Shown here piece by piece: positions 1-7,599 of a stretch of DNA of 64,000 nucleotides (the first letter of the stretch is position 1; each line of letters begins with the position of its first letter). Made by a program: the position numbers and the translations under genes. Under the pieces are notes generated by a model. That model was not told where the DNA came from, did no database searches, and saw only the letters and a program-made list of their open reading frames with translations. The stretch comes from Micromonospora sp. NBC_01699 (lineage in GTDB: Bacteria > Actinomycetota > Actinomycetes > Mycobacteriales > Micromonosporaceae), in assembly GCF_036250065.1 (NCBI RefSeq), contig NZ_CP109199.1:3224001-3288000 (forward strand), read 5' to 3'.

Positions 1-210
1 GTCTTCGACAACAGCGGCGACGGCTCCATCCCGACCGCCGCGCAGATGATCGTGGCGACCGTGATCGCGTTCGGGGTCGGCTACGTCTCCATCGCCTGGC
101 TGCTGCGCTACGTCGCCCACCACACCCTGTACGCCTTCGTGCTCTACCGGGTGGCGCTGGGCAGCCTGGTACTGGCCCTGTTGATCACCGGCACCATCAG
201 CGCCACCTGA
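1..210 (+). CDS. uppP: Undecaprenyl-diphosphatase, C-terminal fragment (5' end outside window)
   Basis: Reading frame 1 is open from the window edge to TGA at 208-210 and gives the last 69 residues of a membrane protein. Two hydrophobic helices flank a basic turn (WLLRYVAHH), and the end carries FVLYRVALG, matching the C-terminal F-x-x-YR-x-x-LG signature of the UppP/BacA family. That enzyme dephosphorylates undecaprenyl pyrophosphate to recycle the lipid carrier of peptidoglycan and wall-polymer synthesis, and confers some bacitracin resistance. The genes that follow are those found after uppP in many actinobacteria. The identification rests on the C-terminus and on this context only. Confidence 0.8.
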   Translation, partial: VFDNSGDGSIPTAAQMIVATVIAFGVGYVSIAWLLRYVAHHTLYAFVLYRVALGSLVLALLITGTISAT

Positions 211-252
211 TCACAGGCACCCGGCCAGCGGCACCATCAGCGCCACCTGATC
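189..252 (+). repeat. 24-bp direct repeat spanning the uppP stop codon
   Basis: The same 24 bases occur at 189-212 and 229-252, 40 bp apart start to start. The first copy includes the last codons and TGA of uppP; the second lies just after it in non-coding DNA. This looks like a local slippage duplication. No function is evident. Confidence 0.85.
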
Positions 253-284
253 CGCCGGTCGGGACGGCCCCGTAGGGTGGTCTG

Positions 285-1001
285 GTGGCAACCCTCCTAC
301 TTCTGCGACACGGCCGGACCACCGCCAACGCCAGCGGTGGCCTGGCCGGACGCCAGCCGGTCGAGCTGGACGAGACCGGTCGGGCGCAGGCCGTGGCGGC
401 CGGTGCCCGGCTGCGCCCGCTGCCGCTGGCGGCCGTGGTCAGCAGCCCGCTCATCCGCTGCCTGCAAACCCTGGAGCTGGCGCTGCCGCAGGTCCCGCCG
501 ACCCTGGAGGACGACCTGATCGAGTGCGGGTACGGCGACTGGGAGGGCCAGCCGCTGAAGAAGCTGGCCAAGGATCCACTGTGGCCAGTGGTCCAGCAGC
601 ACCCGAGTTCGGTGGTGTTCCCCGGTGGCGAGGCGATGGCGGCGATGGCCACCCGCGCCGTGTCGGCGGTACGCCGCTGGGACGCCCGGGTCACCGCCGA
701 GCACGGGCCGGAGGCGATCTGGCTGGCGTGCAGCCACGGCGACGTGATCAAGGCGATCGTGGCGGACGCGCTCGGCGTACATCTTGATCTTTTTCAGCGG
801 ATCGTGGCCGACCCGGCCTCGGTGACCGCGATCCGCTACACCCCGACCCGGCCGTTCGTGCTCCGGCTCAACGACTCGGCCGGTGACCTGGGCAACCTGG
901 TGCCGCCCCGACGGACCCGGCGACGGCGGCCCCGCCCGGCCGACTCGGACGCCGCGGTCGGCGGCGGTGCCGGCAGCGGCGAGCCGGGGCTGCAACGATG
1001 A
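285..1001 (+). CDS. Histidine phosphatase family protein (MSMEG_4193-type phosphomutase)
   Basis: A 238-residue histidine-phosphatase-superfamily protein. The N-terminal R8-H9-G10 motif supplies the phospho-accepting histidine, and H151 in CSHGD fits the second catalytic histidine. The family acts through a covalent phosphohistidine; the substrate of this actinobacterial subgroup is unknown to me. The C-terminal 35 residues are Arg/Pro/Gly-rich and probably disordered. The GTG start is supported by TAGGGT at 273-278, six bases upstream, with no Shine-Dalgarno, as in a leaderless transcript. Downstream lie DUF3090, an SCO1664-type gene and mshC, an order that is common in actinobacteria. Confidence 0.88.
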   Translation: MATLLLLRHGRTTANASGGLAGRQPVELDETGRAQAVAAGARLRPLPLAAVVSSPLIRCLQTLELALPQVPPTLEDDLIECGYGDWEGQPLKKLAKDPLWPVVQQHPSSVVFPGGEAMAAMATRAVSAVRRWDARVTAEHGPEAIWLACSHGDVIKAIVADALGVHLDLFQRIVADPASVTAIRYTPTRPFVLRLNDSAGDLGNLVPPRRTRRRRPRPADSDAAVGGGAGSGEPGLQR

Positions 1002-1131
1002 GCCCGGCCGAGCCGGTCGGCGGGCCCCGCAGATGGGCGCCACCAGGCACAACCGGGCCGGACCGGGGGTGGCCGGCGATTCGGGTCGGTGCGCTGCGCG
1101 GCGGCGGATCGGGCCGGATAGGGTCGTGGGT

Positions 1132-1716
1132 ATGACCCACCAGGTGCACGCCTTCGAGCCGCCAGAGCGGTTCGTCGCTGGGACCGTGGGCCCGCCCGGG
1201 GAGCGGACGTTCTTTCTCCAGGCCCGGGGCGGCGGCCGGGTGGTCAGCGTCGCCCTGGAGAAGGTCCAGGTGTCACTGCTGGCCGAGAAGCTGGAAGAGC
1301 TGCTGACCGAGGCCCAACGCCGGTTCGGGGTCGAGCTGCCCGATCCGGTGGTCGTCACCTCGGACAACGAGCCGCTGGACAACCCGGTCGACGAGGAGTT
1401 CCGGGTCGGCACCCTGGGCCTCGCCTTCGACGTCGACACCGCCACCGTGGTCATCGAGGCGATCGCGGCCGGCGAGGCCGAGGCGGAGGTCGAGCTCGGT
1501 GAGCCCGACGAGGTAGACGAGACCGAGGAAGAGGACGAGGAGCCCGACGACGACCTCGACCGGCTGCGGGTGCGGTTGACCCCGCAGGCGGCACGGGAGT
1601 TCATCGAGCGGGCGCGCAGGGTGGTGAACGCAGGCCGGCCGCCGTGCCCGCTCTGCGGCCAACCCCTCGACCCCGCCGGTCACCTCTGCCCACGGCACAA
1701 CGGCTACCACCGCTGA
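1132..1716 (+). CDS. DUF3090 family protein with C-terminal zinc-ribbon-like motif
   Basis: A 194-residue protein recognisable as the actinobacterial DUF3090 family, function unknown. Most of the chain is an alpha/beta domain. It is followed by a very acidic stretch (about residues 120-145, runs of Glu and Asp) and a short C-terminal module with C172-x2-C175, C186 and H189, a plausible zinc site. Start: ATG 1132 is seven bases after TAGGGT (1119-1124), a leaderless arrangement; the frame extends further upstream but without family similarity. The conserved position between the phosphatase and the SCO1664-type gene suggests a shared pathway, perhaps linked to mycothiol, but this is inference. 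Confidence 0.88.
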   Translation: MTHQVHAFEPPERFVAGTVGPPGERTFFLQARGGGRVVSVALEKVQVSLLAEKLEELLTEAQRRFGVELPDPVVVTSDNEPLDNPVDEEFRVGTLGLAFDVDTATVVIEAIAAGEAEAEVELGEPDEVDETEEEDEEPDDDLDRLRVRLTPQAAREFIERARRVVNAGRPPCPLCGQPLDPAGHLCPRHNGYHR

Positions 1717-1798
1717 TGATCGTCGACCCCGCGAGCCGGGGCCGCCAGGCCCCGACCGAGCCGATCATCCGGGCCACGAGCGGGCGGGTGCCGCTGCG

Positions 1799-2617
1799 GT
1801 GACCACCTCCGACGTGCAGCCGGTGCTCGACGAGAGCGACGCGCTACGCCTGCTCCGGGGCGGCGAGTTCGAGTTGGAAGGGCGGTTGGCCGACGCCTCC
1901 AACACCACCCTACGGGGCTTCCTGACCCTCGACGGGGTAACCGCCCGGTGTGTCTACAAGCCGGTTCGCGGCGAGCGACCGCTCTGGGACTTCCCCGACG
2001 GCACGCTGGCGGGTCGCGAGGTGAGCGCCTATCTGGTCTCCCGGGCGAGCGGCTGGGACGTGGTGCCGCCGACGGTGCTGCGCGACGGCCCGTTCGGGCC
2101 GGGTGCCTGTCAGCTCTGGATCGACCAGCCGGCCGACGCCGAACCGGTGGTCGGCTTCGTCCCGGCGGGCAGCCTGCCGCCCCGGTGGTTCCGGGTCGCC
2201 GCGGCCCAGGACGACGACGGCGTGGCGTATGCGCTCGCCCACGCCGACGACCCGCGACTGGCCCGGATGGCGGTCTTCGACGCGGTGATCAACAACGCCG
2301 ACCGCAAGGGCGGCCACGTGCTGCTCGGGTCCGACGACCGGATCTACGGGGTCGACCACGGCGTCTGCTTCCACGTCGAGGACAAGCTGCGTACGGTGCT
2401 CTGGGGCTGGTCCCGACGGGCGCTGCCGCCGGACGCGGTCGAGGTGCTCGGCGAGCTCGCCGCCGGTCTGGTCGGGTCGCTTGGCGAGGAACTGGTCGAA
2501 CACCTGACCATCAGCGAGATCGCCGAGGTGTTGGCGCGGGTGAACCGGTTGCTGGAGGTGGGCCGGTTCCCGGTACCGTCCGACGACTGGCCGGCGATCC
2601 CGTGGCCGCCGATCTGA
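1799..2617 (+). CDS. SCO1664 family protein (PI3/4-kinase-like fold, function unknown)
   Basis: A 272-residue protein of the SCO1664 family. Features seen are the CVYKPVRGERPLWDFPDGTL segment near residues 44-63, which resembles a nucleotide-binding lysine region, and the downstream NNADRKGGH ... GVDHGVCF pair, which resembles the catalytic and metal-binding loops of phosphatidylinositol-kinase-like folds. The family occurs beside mshC in many actinobacteria. The GTG at 1799 has no convincing Shine-Dalgarno and an earlier start is not obvious. Kinase activity is an inference from the motif layout; no substrate can be read from the sequence. Confidence 0.82.
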   Translation: MTTSDVQPVLDESDALRLLRGGEFELEGRLADASNTTLRGFLTLDGVTARCVYKPVRGERPLWDFPDGTLAGREVSAYLVSRASGWDVVPPTVLRDGPFGPGACQLWIDQPADAEPVVGFVPAGSLPPRWFRVAAAQDDDGVAYALAHADDPRLARMAVFDAVINNADRKGGHVLLGSDDRIYGVDHGVCFHVEDKLRTVLWGWSRRALPPDAVEVLGELAAGLVGSLGEELVEHLTISEIAEVLARVNRLLEVGRFPVPSDDWPAIPWPPI

Positions 2618-2725
2618 CCCCGATCGGTCCCTCCGGTGCGCGCTCGGGCTGCTCAGCGCCCACTATCGCATTGATCACCTCGGGCTGTCCCGATCTCGTC
2701 GGCCGGGCTGGTTAGGCTGGCCGTC

Positions 2726-3964
2726 ATGGACGCATGGACGGGGCATCAGGTGCCATCGCTGCCGGGATCCGGTGAGCCACTGGCGTTGTACGACTCGGCG
2801 CGCGGCGCCGTTCACCCCAGCAGCCCCTCCGGGCCGGCGACGATGTACGTGTGTGGCATAACGCCGTACGACGCGACCCATCTCGGGCACGCCGCGACCA
2901 TGATCACCTTTGATCTGGTGCAGCGGATCTGGCGGGACAACGGGCACGAGGTGCGGTACGTCCAGAACGTCACCGACATCGACGATCCGCTGCTGGAGCG
3001 GGCCCAGCGCGACGGCGAGGACTGGGTAGTGCTGGCGATGCGGGAGACGGCGCTGTTCCGCGAGGACATGGAGGCGCTGCGGATCATCCCGCCGGCGCAC
3101 TACGTCGGCGCGGTCGAGTCGATCCCGGCGATCGTCGGCAAGGTCTGCGCCCTGTTTGACGACGGTGCCGCGTACCGGCTGGAGGACGGGACCGGGGACG
3201 TCTACTTCGACCTCGCCGCCGCACCCCGCTTCGGGTACGAGTCGAACCTGACCCGCGAGCAGATGCTCGTGCTGTCCGCCGAGCGCGGCGGCGACCCGGA
3301 CCGGCCGGGCAAGCGCGACCCGCTCGACCCGCTGCTCTGGCGCGGGGCGCGGGAGGGAGAGCCGGCCTGGGCGGGCGGTCCGCTGGGGCCGGGTCGGCCC
3401 GGTTGGCACATCGAGTGCGCCGCGATCGCCCTGGACCTGCTCGGCAACAGCATGGACGTGCAGGGCGGCGGCAACGACCTGATCTTCCCGCATCACGAGT
3501 GTTCGGCCGCGCACGCCGAGCGGTTGACCGGCGAGTCGCCGTTCGCCCGGCACTACGTACACGCCGGCATGATCGGCCTGAACGGCGAGAAGATGTCCAA
3601 GTCCAAGGGCAACCTGGTCTTCGTGTCCCGCTTGCGGGCCGACCGGGTTGACCCGATGGCGGTGCGGCTGGGCCTGCTCGCCGACCACTACCGGTCGGAC
3701 CGGACCTGGACCGACGACGTGCTCAAGACCGCCCAGCAGCGGCTGGCCCGGTGGCGCGAGGCCGCTGCGGCGACCGCCGGGCCGTCCGGGGCCGAGCTGC
3801 TGACCGGCGTACGGTCCCGGCTCGCCGACGACCTGGACACTCCGGGTGCGCTGGCCCTGCTCGACGCCTGGGCCGACGACACCCTCGCCGGCACCGGTGC
3901 CGACCCGGCCGCTCCAGCCCTCTTCGCCAACACCGCCGACGCCCTACTCGGCACAAAACTCTAA
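2726..3964 (+). CDS. mshC: Cysteine--1-D-myo-inosityl 2-amino-2-deoxy-alpha-D-glucopyranoside ligase
   Basis: A 412-residue class I aminoacyl-tRNA-synthetase-like enzyme that joins cysteine to GlcN-inositol, the third enzymatic step (MshC) of mycothiol synthesis. The zinc-binding Cys43 (YVCGITPYD) is followed by the HIGH-type motif H52-L-G-H55 and the KMSKS loop K289-M-S-K-S293. Length and motif spacing match MshC; it lacks the anticodon-binding extension of a typical cysteinyl-tRNA synthetase. ATG 2726 lies seven bases after TAGGCT (2713-2718), so the mRNA is probably leaderless. Mycothiol is the actinobacterial counterpart of glutathione, and its presence helps place the organism. Confidence 0.96.
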   Translation: MDAWTGHQVPSLPGSGEPLALYDSARGAVHPSSPSGPATMYVCGITPYDATHLGHAATMITFDLVQRIWRDNGHEVRYVQNVTDIDDPLLERAQRDGEDWVVLAMRETALFREDMEALRIIPPAHYVGAVESIPAIVGKVCALFDDGAAYRLEDGTGDVYFDLAAAPRFGYESNLTREQMLVLSAERGGDPDRPGKRDPLDPLLWRGAREGEPAWAGGPLGPGRPGWHIECAAIALDLLGNSMDVQGGGNDLIFPHHECSAAHAERLTGESPFARHYVHAGMIGLNGEKMSKSKGNLVFVSRLRADRVDPMAVRLGLLADHYRSDRTWTDDVLKTAQQRLARWREAAAATAGPSGAELLTGVRSRLADDLDTPGALALLDAWADDTLAGTGADPAAPALFANTADALLGTKL

Positions 3965-4115
3965 CCCCCTCCCCCCCTCCCCCCTCCCCACCCCAAAGCC
4001 GCGCGACGATCTTGCACTTGTGGCTGTACGCAAATCCGGCTCACTAGCATGATTCGGGCACCACAAGTGCAAGATCGCCGACGGGGTGGGGGAGAGGGCG
4101 GGGGGGAGGGGTTAG
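3961..4115. repeat. Long imperfect inverted repeat between convergent genes, probable bidirectional terminator or repeat element
   Basis: A perfect 17-bp inverted pair (4007-4023 and 4061-4077, containing GATCTTGCACTTGTGG) encloses a 37-base spacer. It is flanked outside by a pyrimidine tract (C and T, 3965-3994) and a matching purine tract (4083-4112). The symmetry extends into the CTAACCCC and GGGGTTAG ends that carry the TAA stops of mshC and the GntR gene. The transcripts converge here, so a role in termination is likely; the core also looks like a dispersed genomic repeat. Confidence 0.7.
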
Positions 4116-4903
4116 CCGAGGACCAGGCCGGGGTCGGGCTCGGGGTCGGCGACCGGTCCGGGGATTCGGTACTCCTCGGTCAGTGTGGTCATTGGTCCGG
4201 GCCAGGTGGCCTGGGCGACCTCGATCGGCTTGTGCCGCTCGTCGTACGCGACGTGCAGCAGGTGCAGTACCGGGGTGTCCGGCCGGATCTGGAGGATCTC
4301 GGCCTCCTCCCGGCTGGGCTGGCGGGCGCTGATCGTGTCGGTGGCCGAGCTGTACCCGCGCCCGATCGCCTCCTCGACCTCCTGGTAGAGCGGCCGGCCG
4401 AACGCCTCCATCCGCTCCAGGCTGGTGCCGGCGGCGTCGGCCACCCGGAACCAGGAGGCGCCGACCTCGACCGGCACGTCCTCGGTCCGGACCAGGTGCC
4501 GCCGGATGACCAGTTCGGTGCCGTCGGGCACCCCGAACGCGTCGGCCACCTCCGGCGGCGCCGGTGCCCGGCCGACCTGGATCAGGTGCTGTCGGTAACG
4601 AGCGGCGAGGTCCGCGTGGTAACCCCGGTGACCGCCGTAGCGCCCCCGGGAGAGCCGGTTGAGCCGGCGCCGGGTGCCGCGTACGTAGGTGCCGGAGCCG
4701 GGCTTGGTGATCAGCACACCCTCGACCCGGAGCTGGTCGATGGCGCGCTGCACGGTCTGCTTGGCGACCCCGAACATCTCGGCGATGGCCGGGATGCTCG
4801 GCAGCCGTTCACCGGCCGCCCAGTCGCCCTGCCGGACCCGCGTACGCAACTGGGCCGCGATCTGCCGGTGCGGGAACTCGGCCGCTCCCGGATTGATCTG
4901 CAC
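4112..4903 (-). CDS. GntR family transcriptional regulator with UTRA effector domain
   Basis: 263 residues. The N-terminal winged helix (about residues 12-75) has the GntR pattern ending in GVLITKPGSGTYV. A C-terminal UTRA domain (about 100-245) is the small-molecule-binding fold of the HutC subfamily. The GTG start has GGGAGGG five bases upstream. The gene has a 339-bp upstream region with a CTAGG-TT-CCTAG palindrome at 5118-5129, a likely autoregulatory operator. No adjacent catabolic or transport genes indicate the ligand. The methyltransferase upstream is on the same strand but is separated by that region. Confidence 0.88.
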   Translation of the reverse strand: MQINPGAAEFPHRQIAAQLRTRVRQGDWAAGERLPSIPAIAEMFGVAKQTVQRAIDQLRVEGVLITKPGSGTYVRGTRRRLNRLSRGRYGGHRGYHADLAARYRQHLIQVGRAPAPPEVADAFGVPDGTELVIRRHLVRTEDVPVEVGASWFRVADAAGTSLERMEAFGRPLYQEVEEAIGRGYSSATDTISARQPSREEAEILQIRPDTPVLHLLHVAYDERHKPIEVAQATWPGPMTTLTEEYRIPGPVADPEPDPGLVLG

Positions 4904-4916
4904 CTGGTCCCTCCCT

Positions 4917-5062
4917 CTGCCGAACCTCCGCCGGCCTTGCCGACTCCTGCCGGCCTTGCCGACCCGCCGGCGTCTGCCGACCTCTGGCGGCCTTCGAATC
5001 TCCGGCGACCGCTGCCGCCTTGCCGACCTCTGTCGAACCTTGCCGACCCCTGCCGAACGGCG
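4917..5062. repeat. Degenerate short tandem repeat (TGCCGACC-type units)
   Basis: About ten loose copies of an 8-14 base unit around TGCCGACC or TGCCGGCC follow one another upstream of the GntR gene, separated by CT-rich spacers. The 339-bp stretch 4904-5242 holds no convincing gene; this repeat and the palindrome near 5118 are all I see in it. Confidence 0.6.
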
Positions 5063-5109
5063 TTGCCCCGCACCGCTTCTACCGGACTGGATCGCCCCGC
5101 CGCCACCAC

Positions 5110-5130
5110 CTGGACAACTAGGTTCCTAGG
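5110..5130 (-). promoter_or_regulatory. Candidate operator/promoter of the GntR gene
   Basis: CTAGGTTCCTAG at 5118-5129 is an inverted repeat (CTAGG, two-base centre, CCTAG). Read on the minus strand it is followed by TTGTCC at 5115-5110, which could be a -35 element. HutC-type GntR regulators of actinobacteria often bind CTAG-containing palindromes near their own promoters, so autoregulation is a reasonable inference. Confidence 0.45.
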
Positions 5131-5242
5131 ATGCCGTACGTAGGGTGGTCCGGCCCACAGCGACACGCCGCAGGCCGGACCTTCCGTGAGGGAGCTACAC
5201 GTTCACCGGCGCCGGATCACCCGTACGGCCGCCGGAGCGTGC

Positions 5243-6259
5243 TCACGGCTTGCGGGCGAGCACCGCACCGTTTGCGCCCGGCGCCTCGAAGACGACCGTA
5301 CGGATGTCGGTGAAGCCGGCCCGGCCCAGCCACTCGCGGTACTCGGCGCCGGAGTAGTTCTTCCCGCCCTCGGTCTCCACCAGCATGTTCATCCCCATCA
5401 GCGCGGCCTCCGGCGGCCCGGCCCGGTCATCGTCCAGCAGCAGTTCGGAGATGATGATCGTGCCGCCGGGGGAGAGCGCGGCGAAGCACTTGGCCAGGAT
5501 CAGCTCGTTGGTCGGCTCGTCCCAGTCGTGCAGGATCATGCTCAACAGAACCGCGTCGTAGCCCTCGGGCAGCGTCGGGTCGGCGAGGAAGTCTCCGCTG
5601 GTGGTGTCGACCGTACCGGTCAGACCGGCGGTGTTGATCTTCGCGTCGGCCTGGGTGCAGACGTGCGGCAGGTCGAGGATGGTGGCCCGCAGGCCGGGGT
5701 GCTGCCGGCAGAGTTCGATCGAGAAGGCACCCGCCCCGCCGCCGACGTCGAGCAGTCGCCGGTGGCGGCCGAAGTCGTACGCGCCGGCCAGGGCGCGAGC
5801 GGTGAAGATCGAGGTGGAGTACATCGCCTCCCAGAACAGGGCGAGCATCTCCGGGTCGTCGGCGTCGAAAATCGAGTCCTTGGCCTGCGGATCCCAGGTG
5901 AGCGGCTTGTCTGTCCGCAGCGCCTCGCCGATCCGGTGCCAGGGCAGGTAGGTACGCTCGTCGCAGTAGCGCACCTGGCCGCCGAAGTAGTACGGCTTAC
6001 CGACGACCAGGAATTCCTCGGCCAGCGCGCTGTTGCGGTAGCCGCCGTCGGTCTTCTCCAGCAGGCCCAGCGAGGCGCAGGCGGACAGCAGCAGGTCGGC
6101 CGGGCGTTCGGCGAGGCCGAACTCGGCGCCCACGGTCTGCACCGTCAGCTCCCGTCCACCGGCGATCCGGGTGAACAGGCCGAGTTCGACCGCTGCCGCG
6201 AAAGTCTTGAAGCTCCAGAAACCGGTCACGAGCCCCATAAGAGGGGTAGGGGTGATCAT
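5243..6259 (-). CDS. SAM-dependent O-methyltransferase (acetylserotonin/small-molecule O-methyltransferase family)
   Basis: 338 residues with the two-domain plan of plant-type and polyketide O-methyltransferases. An N-terminal helical dimerisation/winged-helix domain (about 1-110) precedes a Rossmann SAM domain with LDVGGGAG (motif I, near residue 167), a D-L-P motif at the strand 2 end, and HDW near residue 241, the usual catalytic His region. The substrate is unknown; relatives act on aromatic or polyketide hydroxyls. No biosynthetic cluster is nearby. The ATG at 6259 lacks a clear Shine-Dalgarno and lies inside an inverted repeat (6257-6282); a second palindrome at 6300-6315 follows, so expression is probably repressor-controlled. 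ATG 6238 is an alternative start. Confidence 0.85.
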   Translation of the reverse strand: MITPTPLMGLVTGFWSFKTFAAAVELGLFTRIAGGRELTVQTVGAEFGLAERPADLLLSACASLGLLEKTDGGYRNSALAEEFLVVGKPYYFGGQVRYCDERTYLPWHRIGEALRTDKPLTWDPQAKDSIFDADDPEMLALFWEAMYSTSIFTARALAGAYDFGRHRRLLDVGGGAGAFSIELCRQHPGLRATILDLPHVCTQADAKINTAGLTGTVDTTSGDFLADPTLPEGYDAVLLSMILHDWDEPTNELILAKCFAALSPGGTIIISELLLDDDRAGPPEAALMGMNMLVETEGGKNYSGAEYREWLGRAGFTDIRTVVFEAPGANGAVLARKP

Positions 6260-6282
6260 TCAGACATGTCATCATCTGAATG
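6257..6282 (-). promoter_or_regulatory. Inverted repeat over the methyltransferase start codon
   Basis: CATTCAGA (6257-6264) and TCTGAATG (6275-6282) are perfect 8-bp arms with a 10-base spacer. The left arm contains the complement of the ATG. This could be an operator or an RNA hairpin that hides the start. Confidence 0.55.
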
Positions 6283-6299
6283 GGCAGGAGGCATGCATC

Positions 6300-6315
6300 T
6301 GTCAGCTATCTGACA
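6300..6315 (-). promoter_or_regulatory. Palindromic operator candidate TGTCAG-N4-CTGACA
   Basis: Perfect 6-bp arms around CTAT, about 40 bp upstream of the methyltransferase start. The inner 14 bases recur exactly at 26998-27011 in front of the ParA-like gene, which argues for a shared regulator or site. Confidence 0.55.
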
Positions 6316-6363
6316 TACGCCTTTTTGGGTCCGCTACCGACCGTTCGGCCGAGCCTTACAGTC

Positions 6364-7233
6364 TTACCAGGAGCCTGCGGTCGGGCCGGCGGAGCCACCC
6401 CGACGACGAAGGTACTTCTCGAACTCCTGGGCGATCTCGTCACCCGTCAACGGCTGGATGCCGGCGTCACCGACCCGCTCCTCCAACTCCCGGACGTACT
6501 CGCCGAGTTCGGCGTCCTGCTCGGCGGCGGAACGTACCCGCTGCTCCCACTCGGCGGCCTCCTCGGCCAGGTCGGCCATGGGCACCGGCAGGTCGAGCAC
6601 CTCCTCGACCCGGTGCAGCAGCGCCAGGGTCGCCTTCGGGCAGGGCGGGTTGTTCGCATAGTGCGGCACGTGCACCCAGAACGACACCGCGTCCACCTCG
6701 GCGCGGGTGCAGGCGTCCTGGAGCACACCGACGATCCCGGTCGGCCCGTCGTACCGGGTCGGGGTGAGCTGGTAGCGCTCGGCGGCGTCCTTGTCCGACG
6801 CGCTCCCGCTGATCGGCAACGGCCGGGTGTACGGCACGTCGGCCAGCAGCGCCCCGAGCAGGACTATCCGGTTGATCTCCAGGCTGTGGCACAGCTCCAG
6901 GATCTGCTCGCAGAAGGTCCGCCAACGCATGCTCGGCTCGATCCCCCGGATCAGCACCACATCGCGATCGGTCCCCTCAGGGCTGGCCAGCATGAACCGG
7001 GTGGTCGGCCACTCGACCCGGCGGGTCTCGCCCTCGGCCATCGTGATCGTCGGCCGGCTCACCTGGAAGTCGTAGAAGTCCTCCGGATCCAACTCGGCGA
7101 TCTGTCGGGCCTGCCAGACCTGCTCCAGGTGCTCCACCGCGGCGGTCGAGGCGTCGGCGGCGTCGTTCCAGCCCTCGAAGGCGGCGATGGCCACCGGCGA
7201 GCGCAACGTGGGCAGGCCGTCGAACTCGGTCAC
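6364..7233 (-). CDS. PAC2 family protein (proteasome assembly chaperone 2-like fold)
   Basis: 289 residues with the PAC2 fold signatures: an N-terminal AFEGWNDAADA segment (residues 18-28), LGALLADVPYTRP near the middle, and a C-terminal acidic coiled-coil-like tail (about 215-275). Bacterial members are named after a eukaryotic 20S assembly chaperone, but their role is not established; actinobacterial copies usually sit near mshC and metH, as here. The GTG start at 7233 overlaps the stop of a 42-codon upstream ORF by four bases (GTGA), and a GAGG element is present, so translation is probably coupled to that small ORF. A function in assembling the proteasome encoded 43 kb downstream is speculation. 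Confidence 0.88.
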   Translation of the reverse strand: MTEFDGLPTLRSPVAIAAFEGWNDAADASTAAVEHLEQVWQARQIAELDPEDFYDFQVSRPTITMAEGETRRVEWPTTRFMLASPEGTDRDVVLIRGIEPSMRWRTFCEQILELCHSLEINRIVLLGALLADVPYTRPLPISGSASDKDAAERYQLTPTRYDGPTGIVGVLQDACTRAEVDAVSFWVHVPHYANNPPCPKATLALLHRVEEVLDLPVPMADLAEEAAEWEQRVRSAAEQDAELGEYVRELEERVGDAGIQPLTGDEIAQEFEKYLRRRGGSAGPTAGSW

Positions 7234-7358
7234 GCGAGCACCTCGCCGTCACCGTCACCGCGCGGGGCGATGTCGAGCCGGATAACGCTGAACCGGTTGA
7301 TCCTGAGCCCGGCCGTCCCCGCGCCGTGCCCGGTGGCGCTGTCCCTGATGTCCCTCAC
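7230..7358 (-). CDS. Probable leaderless 42-aa leader peptide overlapping the PAC2 gene
   Basis: A 42-residue ORF starting GTG at 7358. TAGGCT (minus strand, 7371-7366) lies seven bases upstream, the same layout as at many leaderless genes in this window. Its TGA overlaps the PAC2 GTG by four bases. The peptide is basic and ends LDIAPRGDGDGEVLA; it has no cysteine run or other obvious attenuator residues and no membrane segment. It may be a translational coupler for PAC2 or a small protein in its own right. Support comes from promoter and overlap geometry, not homology. Confidence 0.45.
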   Translation of the reverse strand: MRDIRDSATGHGAGTAGLRINRFSVIRLDIAPRGDGDGEVLA

Positions 7359-7599
7359 GTCCGTCAGCCTACGTCTCTGCTCGGGATGGGGCCCGCCGGC
7401 CGCGCCGACACCCCACGCTCGCGGGCGACCACGCCGGCCACACCCCCTGCCCGAGCGGTCGAACCGACCGGTACGGCGATCCGGATCGCCGCAGGTCGGA
7501 TGATCGGGTACGGACCGGACCATGGCGACGCAGATCACATAATGGCGGAGTGTGTGTTGTGCAACCGTCGGTCACCACGATCCGCACTAGCCTGGATGG

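Noticed and set aside
7359-7599. Riboswitch (cobalamin, SAM or SAH type) upstream of metH
   Set aside because: The start lies six bases after TAGCCT, so there would be almost no 5' UTR, and I see no conserved B12-box or SAM-type core.
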